Assembly: GCF_000208745.1 (NCBI RefSeq)
Contig: NC_030853.1
Span: forward strand, 13,619,465 to 13,683,464
DNA: 64,000 nucleotides
Direction of reading: 5' to 3'
From: Theobroma cacao
Taxonomy: Eukaryota; Streptophyta; Magnoliopsida; Malvales; Malvaceae
Part shown: positions 1 through 11,236 of the stretch, piece after piece
Layout of the letters: every line of letters starts with the position of its first letter
Position numbering within the stretch: the stretch's first letter is position 1
Notes under the pieces: model-generated
What the model was told of the DNA's origin: nothing
What the model saw: only the letters and a program-made list of their open reading frames with translations
Database searches by the model: none
Made by a program: the position numbers and the translations under genes

Positions 1-1723
1 AAGAGTTTGATATTGGAAACGTTAGCAACTGACTTAAATGCAAGTGGGAGATTATTAGTATATGCCCTTGAGCCAATTGGATTGGTCAAGGAATATATAT
101 TGTCATTTAATGCATACTTAATCACATAACTATATATGATAGAGGTTTTCCTTCATGTAAGTGCAATAATAAAGAGTTATTAAGTACTAATTAGATGAAG
201 CCCATGGAACATAAGGGCCTTGCAAGAGAATTGTAAAGTTGTTACAATTATGAGATCACTCTACATTAAAACCATGTTCCTAAAATTGTTCCTGGTTATC
301 GTATTGTCAAGACAGGGCACTGACACTGCTCAAAGACTAGTAAATGTTAAGCCTCCTTACTTGGGAAGTAAGCAATCGATCTCATAAATTGAAGTATATG
401 GGATACTTAAGGATAACATATTGGTGCTTGTTAAAGAACAAGTTCACTGAACATGACTCACTATGGGAACTCCATTTGGTATTTCACTCAAGTGTTTGTG
501 GAATATGTTCTCATGTGATAGTCGTGCAACTAGTTCTTGAACTTGAGACACTAAGTCATCTTCTATGGGGAATGACATACTTTGATTTCACCCCTACGGG
601 TTTAAAAGCGACCAAATGCATAAACAGAGAGTTTTTCGGTATGCCATAAAGCACGTGAAGGTGAATGAGTGGTCAAGAGAGGATTCATCGCCCCAAGTGA
701 TATAAGGGGATGTATCTCACTTGTTCTCAATTCTTAATTAACTTGTATAAAGTCTTTGGCCAAAGCATAATGAATTTGAGGAAAGTTAGTTTCCTAAATT
801 CGTAAGGCTAGTCATGAATTATGAGAACTAATATGGAATGTTATAAGTAGACACTAAGCCATGCTTTATGACATATTCAGGATATATAATGGAAGAATCA
901 TATTGCACTGAAAGGCTTTGTCAAATTTTTTAATTTACTCTCTAACATTTTGGTGGTCATGATGCATTGCTAGATACTGCTCATGATCTTTAAATATAAA
1001 TCAATTAACAAATTGATATTTGATTAGGATTTATATTTATTGCCAACATGTTAAAAGCCTAATGGGTCACACACATTAAGTGACATGATTGAGATTAAAT
1101 AAAGATAATCAATTGAGTTGAACTTAATTGAAATAGACAAAAATAAAGTGGGAAATTAATTAAGTTCAGAAAGACTTAATTGAATTAAAATACAACTATT
1201 GTCTTGAGGGTTACAACTTAGTTTGGCTACATAAATATGTTATGTTAGCAAACTAAAATTCTAAGCTTCTAGTCACTTTTTAGCCATTTCATAAAATAAG
1301 AAAAGAAAATAGTTTTCTTTATCTAACAAAAATAAGATTCGGTAAGAATTTTTGATCTTTTTGTTTTAGAAACAAAACTTGCTAGCACAAGTAAAATCCT
1401 ACCTTTGAGAAAGTCTTATTCGATCATTGTGTGGATTCTGTTAAAGGCCAACTACTTGGGTGGCTAAATATTTGACAAATTCTAAAGGTGTAGAAGCAAA
1501 GATTTTGATTTAATTGGCTTTTGATTATGATATCTAGAGTAAGGTATGTAACTCTTAAACTTATGAATATTCATAATTAATTAGCAAATTACATGAAAAA
1601 CATAAACTTGATCCTGTAAGATTTGGTTGTTTCTTTGATTAAATGGTAGTTAATTATTACATTGTGTTATATTTTTAATTTATTGGTTATTTTCATATTT
1701 GAGAATGGGGTCGAATCCTAACA
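1..1723 (+). mobile_element. 3' end and 3' LTR of a Ty1/copia retrotransposon
   Basis: Bases 42-52 are a polypurine tract (AAGTGGGAGAT) of the kind that precedes copia 3' LTRs. The LTR starts just after it (near 53, uncertain by about 8 bp) and ends at about 1723 (CCTAACA), giving roughly 1.67 kb. The first kilobase matches, in opposite orientation, the LTR pair of the minus-strand copia element at 36503-37678 and 45411-47118. Shared blocks include the stretch around GCCCATGGAAC and the one around GACAGGGCA. The body of this element lies left of the window. Short ORFs inside, such as 344-649, resemble no protein and are taken as chance. Confidence 0.75.
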
Positions 1724-1863
1724 GATGTGACATCGTTTTTTTACTTGTTTAATGAAAAGTTGCTTAGAGATATCATTTGTTCTTTGTATTAGCTACTAGC
1801 TTAAACGCTAGCTCATTGTGTCATTTTGATCCTTTACGTTTAAGCTGTTATGGCCACACGTTT
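1724..1863. other. Unclassified AT-rich DNA, left of solo LTR S1
   Basis: No ORF or repeat end is recognisable here. It is the left half of the sequence into which solo LTR S1 inserted; the right half resumes at 5001. Origin unknown. Confidence 0.4.
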
Positions 1864-4800
1864 TGTCACGACCCGGTACTCTCCTTAAGCCCGTGACAAC
1901 TGTCGCGATATTTCGATAGACATTCATTCCTCAGAATGCCAATCGAAACCCCGCAAGGTTTTAATATCAGTTTTCGCACCTCCCATGTGAGCAACAGTTG
2001 TTAAGTATCATGTTTTGAGAGATTATAAACTATTTCCAAATCAAAACAATAGAAAAATAATTTTTCACTCACAGGGGCATTTTGGTCATTTTTCCTCAAA
2101 AGTCTCGAAACTAGCTAAAAATGTAGTATGCGAGTGGAAAACACATATTTCATAATCAAAAATAAGTTTAGATGTCTAAAACATTCATTTAAAGTGAAAC
2201 TATAACTATTTGAATATAATAAAAATATTTAATAAAACATTCTATTTTTTTATAAAATAATATTTATAGAGTTACCGGTAAATAATTTTTATAGCGTAAA
2301 AGCTAAATAAATTTATACATACTGTAATACAGATAACCAAAGTATAAAATTTAATTTACAGTTACACGTGGGCCCACGAACGACCAAAAGTATCAAAAGC
2401 GGTAAACCTACAGTTTTTGAGTATGCAAGTCCAACTATAGCCCTCAACAAAGTGAGCTATCTACTGACTATCCTGAGCCTGAAATGGGTGGAAATGAGGG
2501 TGGTGAGATTATATAATCCCAGTGAGTAAACAAATACCATCTAAAATATCTAAAGTTGAGCAAATAGAGACAAATTAAAATAGATTATCATACTGTAATT
2601 CATTACCTTTGAACTCATTTCAACCAAATAAAATCAATTCATATAAATTAAGTAATCAACATGGCTTATGAATTTCTTAAAACTTTGGCTCATGCCAAAA
2701 TCATTCTCATACTCAGTTATTAAGGATACCTTGGCCGAGGGCTATCCCAACCGAGTCCACCAAGGCTGTTAAAAAGTTATGTACGCATAAATCATGTTTT
2801 TATTTTAAAAATATAGTTGTTCTTTGGCATTGGCTAAGTTCACCCTCATGTGGTGGTTTAGCGTGAAGTGAACTCTAAAGTGTTAACCTTAGGAGTTATC
2901 CATCCGCACCTCTCATACTGAGGTATGAATATAATAGGGTTATTGTGCCCCCTCTAATAGGCTAGTCCACGGAACCCATCCACTGCAGCGACTAATCAAT
3001 AACCCACCAATTCAATAAAAGTTAACAGCATGACATGGCAATTTTATCATTATTCAGCCTATCAAGGCAAACAACAGTTCATATATTTTCAACACATTTA
3101 CCAATTTAGCCATTCATGCAAATATTGTCATAAGCCATTCGATTCGAACCTTGAATTTACAACACATGAAAATAGTCTCCAATTACTCTATTTTCAAAAC
3201 CATCATTCAATCTCAAGACAATTTTATAAAATCATTTTCATTTAATCTCATTTTGCTTATAAAACATAAAGATTTACCATTCAAACTCATTTTCCATAAA
3301 ATCACAAAATCGGATAAAACCACTTTAGATAATTAAGACGATAGTAAGGTTACTCACTATTTCGGGAGTCGAATTCCAAGTACTCCAATTCTTGATCCTC
3401 GGATACTATCTCTTTACTTTTGCCAGAATGCTCACAACCTAGACATAATGCACAATAAGCCATTTACTACATTTGTGCTAAATTATTATAAAACCAATTC
3501 AGGCTCTATACTAATGCATGAAATGGAATGCAAATTGTTCGGATTATCCTCTAAACACGGTGTTCTACACAAATTCAATTGTGTACCTAAATAAAATGGT
3601 ATTGGCCTAATTCGATCTATCACTCGATTAATTGGCAAATATGTCCAATTTAACTCCATTTAATTCCATTTTTTTCCCAATACTCCAAATCATCAAACAC
3701 AAATTAAATAACTTGAAATATGGCAAAATCATCCTCACATTTTCTCTTGGAAAATTCAACCATGTTGGTTGCTTCAACACTATGATTTTTCAAGCTTGAT
3801 TCTCACACCATAAATCACTAATTCCTAACCAAATCACTTGAAATAAAATCAAAATCATCATCAATACTCTACAAGGAAGATTCGGCCAATGAAGGTTCTT
3901 GAGGGGTATACGATTTTTCCTGCTAAACATTACCATTTTTGGTTTCCACCACCACAATTCATTAAATTTTAACTAAATAACATAAGACACCACAAGATTC
4001 ATCTTCAATATTGTCTTTATGAAATTTGGCCAATGAAGAATCCATGAAGAACATGTGATTTTTCTTGTTTTCCTTCCAAACATGATAAATCAACTATAAA
4101 CACTAAAATATCTCAAAATCTAACCAAATAAATCATCAAATCTTCTCTCTCTAAATTTGCTCAGCCATGAATCCTTCATGATATCTTGTGATTCAACCAT
4201 GGAAAATGCAAAAGAATGCATGGGAAAGGTAGATCACAAGTCAAAATCAAGAAATTTTACCTTTGATTGCTTGATTACTTGAAATCCACCAATTTTCTCT
4301 TGAATTTTCACCCTAGGGTTCTTGTTTTTTCTTTTCTTCCTTTGTTCTTGCTTTGGCCGGCCATATGAAGAGAAATGGGCTGATTTTGTGCTGATTTTTA
4401 AGCCAAATAATAAATGGATGAAAATTTGGCACATGTCACCATTCCATTGGTCCATGTGTCATACTTACCCATTAAGCAATCTCTCTCCACCACTTAAATT
4501 TCCTCAATTATCCATGATAATATTGGGTAAAATTCATGTGCTGGACAAGTGTTGGGTGGTGTAAAATTACAATTTTGCCTTTAGGGTGGCAAAATAACTA
4601 TTTTACCCCTATGTTCAAAAAAATGTCAAAATTAAGATTCTTCACTTCTCAAACTCAAATTATGTTCTAAATAGTCAATCTTGATCAAAAAATTCTTCCA
4701 ACATTCCAATTTTAACCTCGGGTGGCAAAATAACCATTTTGCCCTTAGGTCATGAAAATTCTAATGTGACTCCAAATTGGTCCTCGAACTCCAAATCACC

Positions 4801-5000
4801 ATTTTAAGTCATTCTGCGGTTTTAAAATTCTCAATTTCATCTTAAAATCTCTATTTGGACTAGTTCGAGGCTTAATTCAACTTAATTATACCATTTGGTA
4901 CAATACCGTTTTTTAACGATTTTCAAGGTACCCAAGTAAGCAAACATGCATTCTTATGTAGGAATGGCATAATAAACATATTGTAGAGCTGGGCTTGACA
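1864..5000 (-). mobile_element. Solo LTR S1 of a Ty3/gypsy chromovirus
   Basis: The ends are TGTCACGACCC on the left and GGGCTTGACA on the right, so the terminal TGTCA/TGACA inverted repeat is intact. The 3137-bp unit has no coding region or second LTR beside it, so it is a solo LTR left by LTR-LTR recombination. The flanks are CGTTT (1859-1863) and TGTTT (5001-5005), a 5-bp target duplication with one C/T difference at a CpG. Its reverse complement aligns along its length with LTRs A and B of the array to the right, so it belongs to that family and lies in minus orientation. Gypsy-LTR palindromes occur at 4561-4598 and 4724-4743. Confidence 0.85.
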
Positions 5001-6153
5001 TGTTTGTTTGTTTCTTGTTTGCTTAGTTAGCCGTTACTAGCATAGAATGCAATGCTAGATTACTGTGCTTCTATTGTTTAACTTATTTCTCTTGATTATG
5101 TTTTCAAGGTCGATTCTTAAGCCTAAATTAGTTTTATTTTCCTTTTAGAAAAATATATATATTGCAATGAAAATGGAATGTGAACTTTTGATTCCCAATT
5201 GATTCTGTTGCAGTTTTTCTTCTTCTATGTTCTTATTTAAAATTTCTTGAGTTCATATTCTCTAAAAATTCATTCAAAAATCGCAATGTACACATTATAT
5301 CAAGACATGCAAAATTACACGTAATTGCATGACTGTTGAGCTTGCATTCTAGTTTACTATAAACCATACAAGTACTGTAAGTATTCCATTCAAGTATGAA
5401 TGTCAACAAAGATGTCACTTCGGGCATTTGATGTGTCAAACAAAACAAAGTTTGTTGAGCCAGTGAGGGGTTTATGAAGCAACGGTGCTTCCAGATCTTT
5501 CATAATGTGGTGGGGATTGCAAAGAGATTAAGCCAATAGATCTAATTCATCTTGGTGGCGGGAAATTGTGTTTGCTTTTGCTAAATATCCTTCCTCTAAC
5601 ATCATGAATAAATGCATCCCTATTGCTCTCTATTTATGGTTTCTAGAGAAGAAATCAATGGGATTGCCATCTTCTGTGCACGCATGTAGGGTTCCTAAAC
5701 TTTTTTCTAAATTGTTCTGATAAAGAGAGTATAGAAAGTTGCATCTTGGTATAACTACAAGTGACTAGGATCTTACTGTCGATAGTCAATGTTGGTTAAT
5801 ACCTATTCTCTAAAGAATTACTTTATAACATAATATTGTATAGAGAATAATGAGAACAACCATTATAAGTGAGCACTAGTTCACGCAGAACAACTAAAAG
5901 AAGTGAATTACTACTTCACATAAACAACTAGAATAAGTAAAGCACTACTCAATGTGGAACAACCAATATAAGTGAAACAACTAATTTGCATAGAATAATC
6001 ACTTCACTTGTATGACAGTGAAAGCAACTCAAAATAATGGCAAGGTTCATGGGTTACTTTCATCTTAGGATGTTCTGGAAAGTTTGGCTTAGTGGCTCAG
6101 ATATGGAGGTAGTTAAGAGGTCTTCCTCTTAACCTTTTCCTGAAGTGCAAGTG
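5001..6153. other. Unclassified AT-rich DNA, right of solo LTR S1
   Basis: This continues the sequence interrupted by S1 and ends where LTR A starts. I see no convincing ORF, LTR end or RNA gene. The only structure is a degenerate tandem repeat at 5855-5993. It is the best candidate in the window for non-LTR or low-copy genomic DNA. Confidence 0.4.
5855..5993. repeat. Degenerate 34-36 bp tandem repeat, about four units
   Basis: Four successive units start with AACAAC (or ACAAC) followed by a variable block, a motif close to ATAAGTGA, and a CACTACT-like block. The units start near 5855, 5889, 5924 and 5958 and are strongly diverged. A fifth partial unit may follow. Confidence 0.6.
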
Positions 6154-8521
6154 TATCAAGCCCTACTCTCTTATATACTTGTCATGTTGTTCATATGTTT
6201 GATAGAATGTTTGCATAAGTGAATTATCAGAAAATCGTTAAAAGTCGATATTGCACCTAGTGGTACAATTAAGTTGATTAAAGCCTTGGACTAGGCCAAA
6301 TAAAGATTTTACGATGTATTTGAGAGTTATTGAATCTTAGAATGTCTTAATATGATGATTCAAAATTCGAGGATTGATATGGAGTTAATTCGGGAATTTT
6401 CATAATATAGGGATAAAATGGTTATTTTGCCACCCAAGGGCAAAATTGGAATGTTGGACGATATTTTGACTAAATTTGATTAATTAGAGCATTATTTGAA
6501 TTTGAGAAGTGAAAATTTTCAATTTAGACATTTTTTCGAACATAGGGGCAAAACGATCATTTCAAGTGTCCATGAGGACGAAATTGGAAATTTTGAAATT
6601 TTATACCACCATGACACTTGTTAAACCCATGAATTTCACCCATTATTTTTTTCAAGTTAGAGATTATATGTGGTGGAAATGAAATGCTTAATTATTAAGT
6701 TTTTAAACATGGACCAATTAAAAGGTGACAAGTGTCAAGCTTTAATATTATTTTAATTGCCTATATAAACTCACTTAAAACCCTCACATTCACACTCTTA
6801 TGGCCAGCCAAGCAAGGGAACAAAGAGAAAAAGAGAAGAACAAACCCTAGGAAGGAAAAATTCAAGAGAAATTGTTGGATTTCAAGGAATCAAGCAAGTA
6901 AAGATAAGATTTTTTTATTTTAGCTTGTGATCTACCTTTCCCATGCATTATTTTTCATTCTCCATGGCTGAAATTCAAGTTTTCAAGAGGGAACCTTTGT
7001 TGGCCAAACCTAGAGAGAGAAGTTTTGGTGATGAATTTTGCTAGATTTCATAATATCCTAGTGTTTTTAGCCATTTTGTGATGTTTGGAAGGAAAAACAA
7101 GCAAGAAAATCACATGTTCTTCAACCACCCTCATTTGGCTAAATTTTCTATAGGGCATGTTGATGATGGATTTTGTTGTAATTCATGTTATTTAGCTTGG
7201 AATTGATGAATTATGATGTTGGATATTGAAACCGGTTATTGAAAAGTATAGTTCTTTTAGAAAATGGCTTGATGGAAATTGAGAAAATCATAGTAAATGG
7301 ACTTGGATTTGATTCCTAATGATATATATGGATTTACAAGAATGTGTAGACATTGATTAGTATGTTAGTTCGGAATCGGAATGAATTTTGAAAAATGTTG
7401 AAGTTAGTGAACAATCAAGCTCATTGTAATGCTTTGGTGTATTAGATTATTGGAAGTGTAATGAATATATTTGGAGTTGAATCGGATGTTTTGGTTAAAT
7501 CAATGGTGTATGGTTCAAATTAGGCCGAACACAAATTCCTTCCGATCACAATTGAACCTACGTAGAACACCGTCTTTAAGTGACTAACCGAACATTTCTC
7601 ATTCAACTTCATGCATTCATATAGAGTCTGAAATAGTTTTATAACAATTTGACACCAATGTATTGAATTACATATCGTGTATTATGGATAGGTGTTGAAC
7701 CCCCCGATAAGGGCAAAGATATCGTGTCACATAAGCCTTGTTGATTTTCTTGATGAAATGTGATTGTTTTTACATGGATTGAAATGGGTTTTGATGCTAT
7801 GAATTATATATATATCGATGGGATGATTTAACTGTCTCTATTTACTCGACTTTAGATGCTACAAACGAACTATGCTTACTCACTGAGTTCATGAAAACTC
7901 ACCTCTTTTTTTTTTTTAACCATTTCAGGCTCTGGATAATCTGTCGATAGCTGATTTCGTTGAGGATCTACTTTTGGATTTACATCCTTAGAAATCAAAG
8001 GTCTACCTTCTTGTATATATTTGTTTATTTTGGGGGCCCACATGTCATTGTAGAATATTTTGTGTACCTGGCTATGTGTGCCACTGTATATATGAATTTA
8101 TTTTGCTTTTACGTAGAGTTCTATAAATATTGTTTTATTAGAAAATGGAATATTTTATTTAATATTTTTATTTAATTTGAATAGCCATAATTTCACTTTA
8201 AATTGATGAATTAGACAACGAAACTTATTTTTAGACATGAAAGGGATGCTTATTACTCGTATGTCATATTTTTACCACGGTTCGAAAATTTTGGGTAAAA
8301 TGACCAAAATACCCGTGTAGTAGAAATTACTTTTTGATTGTTTTTTATTTGAAATTAGTCTATATTTCTTTAAAACATGGTATTTAATAACTGTTGCTCA
8401 CAGAGGAGAAGTAAAACTAATGCGAAAGCCTTGCGAGGTTTCGGTTGTTATTTCGGGTAATGAATGTCAATCGAGACATTGCGACTGTTGTCACGGGCTC
8501 GATGGGAATTTCGGATTGTGC
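6154..8521 (+). repeat. LTR A (5' LTR of the tandem chromovirus)
   Basis: It starts TATCAAGCCC, one transition from the TGTCAAGCCC that starts LTR B, and ends near GATTGTGCA. At about 2.37 kb it is shorter than LTR B (3.1 kb), because about 0.73 kb matching 14222-14952 of LTR B is missing near 7724. The solo LTRs of the family retain sequence matching this segment, so A carries a deletion. The splice-donor-like GT seen in LTR B is GA here (6901-6910). Confidence 0.8.
6762..6769 (+). promoter_or_regulatory. TATA box of LTR A
   Basis: TATATAAA sits in the same place as in LTR B (13257-13264). It lies downstream of the gypsy-LTR palindrome (6412-6432) and upstream of a leader beginning about 25-30 bases later. 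This is inferred from position and conservation between the copies. Confidence 0.6.
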
Positions 8522-9330
8522 AGCACCTGTTATTGAACATACTGAGACTCATCTACATCCTCCACCTCCTCCACCATCTATTAATTTTACTAGTGTTCCT
8601 ACCATGTCTCTTGAGGCAATTCAGGCATTGGTAGCTTTTCTTACTGCGATTACTGGCTAGGCTCAGGTTGGTCAAGCTCCTCTTGCTGTTTCTCTAGCTG
8701 CACCTCCAATGCCACCACCACCACTTCATGTTCCACCACAGGTGCCTGATGTCTCCATTTCTAAGAAACTTAAGGAGGCTAGGCAGATGGTTGCATTTCT
8801 TTTACGGTGATCTGGACGCAACGCAGCTCAAAACTGGATCATTCAAGTATTAGAGACACTTACGATATGAAATTAGATGATGATATGAAATTGATGGTGG
8901 CCGCAAGACTACTTGAAAAGAGGGCCCGTACTTGGTGGAATTTGGTAAAATCTTGTTCTTCTACTCCTTTGACCTTGTCATATTTTCTGAGGGAGTTTGA
9001 TGGTCAATATTACACTTATTTTCATCAAAAGGAAAAGAAGAGAGAGTTCTTAAGTCTGAAATAGGGAAATTTGACAATAGAGGAGTATGAGGCTGGTTTT
9101 AACGAGCTAATGTCTTATGTGCCCGATCTGGTGAAAATCGAGCAAGATCAGACTAACTACTTCGAGGAAAGGCTCCAGAATGAAATTAGAGAGCGCATGA
9201 CAGTGACAGGTAAGGAGTCATAAAAAGAGGTAGTACAAATGGCTCTATGGGTTGAAAAGCTTGCGATTGAGAGTAAGAGGATTCGGGCTGAGCTTGCTAA
9301 AGGGAGAAATCCCAGTGCATTTTTTGGTGA
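8445..9330 (+). pseudogene. gag A, decayed chromovirus capsid gene
   Basis: Gag forms the retrotransposon capsid and packages its RNA. The first 25 or so codons are LTR sequence: the ATG at 8445 lies before the LTR end at about 8521. A proline-rich stretch follows, with PPPPPP runs, then SISKKLKEARQM and the capsid segment around LLEKRARTWWNLVKS (8912-8950). One-base deletions near 8800 change the frame relative to copy B, and codon 9061-9063 is a stop where copy B has CAG. The zinc-knuckle region is absent: at about 9327 the reading jumps from FFG straight into the protease, a deletion relative to copy B. Gag and pol share one frame from 8807 on, as in single-ORF chromoviruses. Confidence 0.8.
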
Positions 9331-11236
9331 GAAAGAATTCAGGGCTGACTTAATTTCGTTAGAGATTCGAGATTTTGACTTGATATTGGGTATGGATTGG
9401 TTGACTACACATCGAGCAAAAGGGGATTGTTTTAGGAAAAAAGTTGTGTTTCAGAATTTTAAGGGAGAAGAGGTAGTATTTGGAAGGGAACGTCGAGTAT
9501 TACCATCTTGTCTAATCTCGGCTATCAAAGCCTTGAAACTAGTGTAGAAAGGGTATTCGGCTTATCTAGCACTTGTAATTGATACCTTAAAGGGGGAACC
9601 TAAGTTAGAGGATGTCCCAGTAGTAAATGAGTTCCCTGATGCGTTTCCAGATGAATTACCGGGACTACCTCTTGATCGAGAGTTTGAATTCACTATTGAT
9701 TTACTTTTGAGTACTACACCTATTTCCATTCCTCCATATCGGATGGCTCCGGCAGAGTTAAAGGAGTTGAAAGTTCAGCTGCAAGAATTTGTAGATAAGG
9801 GTTTTATTCACCCTAGTACTTCTCCTTGAGGTACACCAGTCCTGTTTGTAAAGAAAAAGGAAGGCACTCTTCCGCTATGTATCAACTACCGTCAGCTGAA
9901 TCGAGTAACCATCAAGAATAAATACCCTCTACCACGGATTGATGATCTTTTTGATCAGCTACAATGTGCTACAATGATTTCTAAGATTGATCTGAGGTCT
10001 AGGTATTATCAGTTAAAGATCAAGGAGCAGGATGTACCCAAGACTGCTTTTAGGACTCGTTACGGGCATTACAAGTTTCTAGTTATGCCTTTTGGTCTAA
10101 CTAATGCGCCGGCAGCTTTTATGGACCTCATGAACAGGGTGTTCCACCCATGCTTGAATAAGTTCATGATAGTGTTCATAGATGATATTCTGGTGTATTC
10201 GAAGGATAATGATGAACATGCTCCCTATTTGCGCATTGTACTGTAAACCTTGCACGAGAAACAACTCTATGCCAAGTTTTCAAAATGTGAGTTTTGGTTG
10301 AAGGAAGTGGTTTTCTTGAGACATGTTGTGTTTGGAGCTAGAATTTATATCGATCCCAAGAAGATAGAGGCCATCGTACAGTGGGAGCAACCAAAAACAA
10401 TAACAAAAATTCAGAGTTTTCTTGGTTTAGCCGGTTATTATAGGAGGTTCGTTCAAGGGTTTTCATTGATAGCTACTCATCTGACTCGTCTAACTCGTAA
10501 AAGAGTCAAGTTTGAGTGGGATGATATTTGCGAGAGTCGATTTCAAGAGCTAAAGAATCGGTTGACCTCCGCTCTCATTTTAACACTACCTGTTAGTGAG
10601 AAAAAATTTATGGTGTATAGTGATGCTTCTAAATTAGGATTAGGGTGTGTGTTAATGCATGATGAGAAAGTAATAGCTTATGCTTCTCAGCAATTGAAAA
10701 AACACGAGACGAATTACCCTACCCACGATTTGGAGTTGCCAGCAGCAGTCTTTGCATTGAAAATCTGGAGGCATTACTTATATGGCGAGCGTTGTTGGAT
10801 CTTTACAGATCACAAAAGTTTGAACTCTTTGCTCACCCAAAAAGAACTCAATTTGAGACAGAGACGATGGTTAGAGTTAATTAAGGATTATGACTTAGTA
10901 ATTGATTATCATCCGGGAAAAGCAAATGTTGTAGCAGATGCCTTAAGCCGTAAATCCTCATCTTTGTTAGCATCATTTCGGAATTCTTATTTTCCAATGC
11001 AACGTGAGATGAAATCTTTAGGGATCCGGTTGAGTAATGGTGAGGATGGAACCCTACTTGCTAGTTTTGTTGTGAGACTCTCACTGTTGAATCAAATCGA
11101 AGAATTGCAGAAGTTTGATGATGAGTTGAAACGAGAAGTTCAAAAGTTACAAGATGAAAAAACTAGTGAGTTTAGACTCGGTGATACTGGTATCTTGATG
11201 CTTGGGAACCGGGTTTGTGTCCCTAAGGATGATTAG
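9331..11236 (+). pseudogene. pol A: protease remnant, reverse transcriptase and RNase H
   Basis: The protease keeps only its C-terminal part (FDLILGMDWL, about 9372-9401); the catalytic DSG segment was deleted. The RT has the fingers motif CINYRQLN, then KIDLRSRYY (9983-10009) and the active-site loop FIDDIL (10175-10192). RNase H follows with SDAS (10618), DLEL, TDHKSL and VADALSR (ending near 10950), so its D-E-D-D set is present. The frame is continuous, broken only by stops at 9545, 9827 and 10244, which fit CAG to TAG, TGG to TGA and CAA to TAA. It would make cDNA from element RNA if intact. It is dead, but the RT and RNase H residues survive. Confidence 0.85.

Noticed and set aside
344..649. 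ORF of 101 codons in the copia LTR
   Set aside because: It lies in LTR sequence, matches no domain and is not open in the related LTRs at 37 and 46 kb.
5001..6153. Possible host gene or exon in the unclassified stretch
   Set aside because: A splice-acceptor-like TTGCAG near 5210 exists, but no open frame or domain supports an exon.
6732..6923. Conserved small ORF (63 codons) in both LTR A and LTR B
   Set aside because: Conservation follows from LTR identity. It overlaps the TATA box and has no domain or codon signal.
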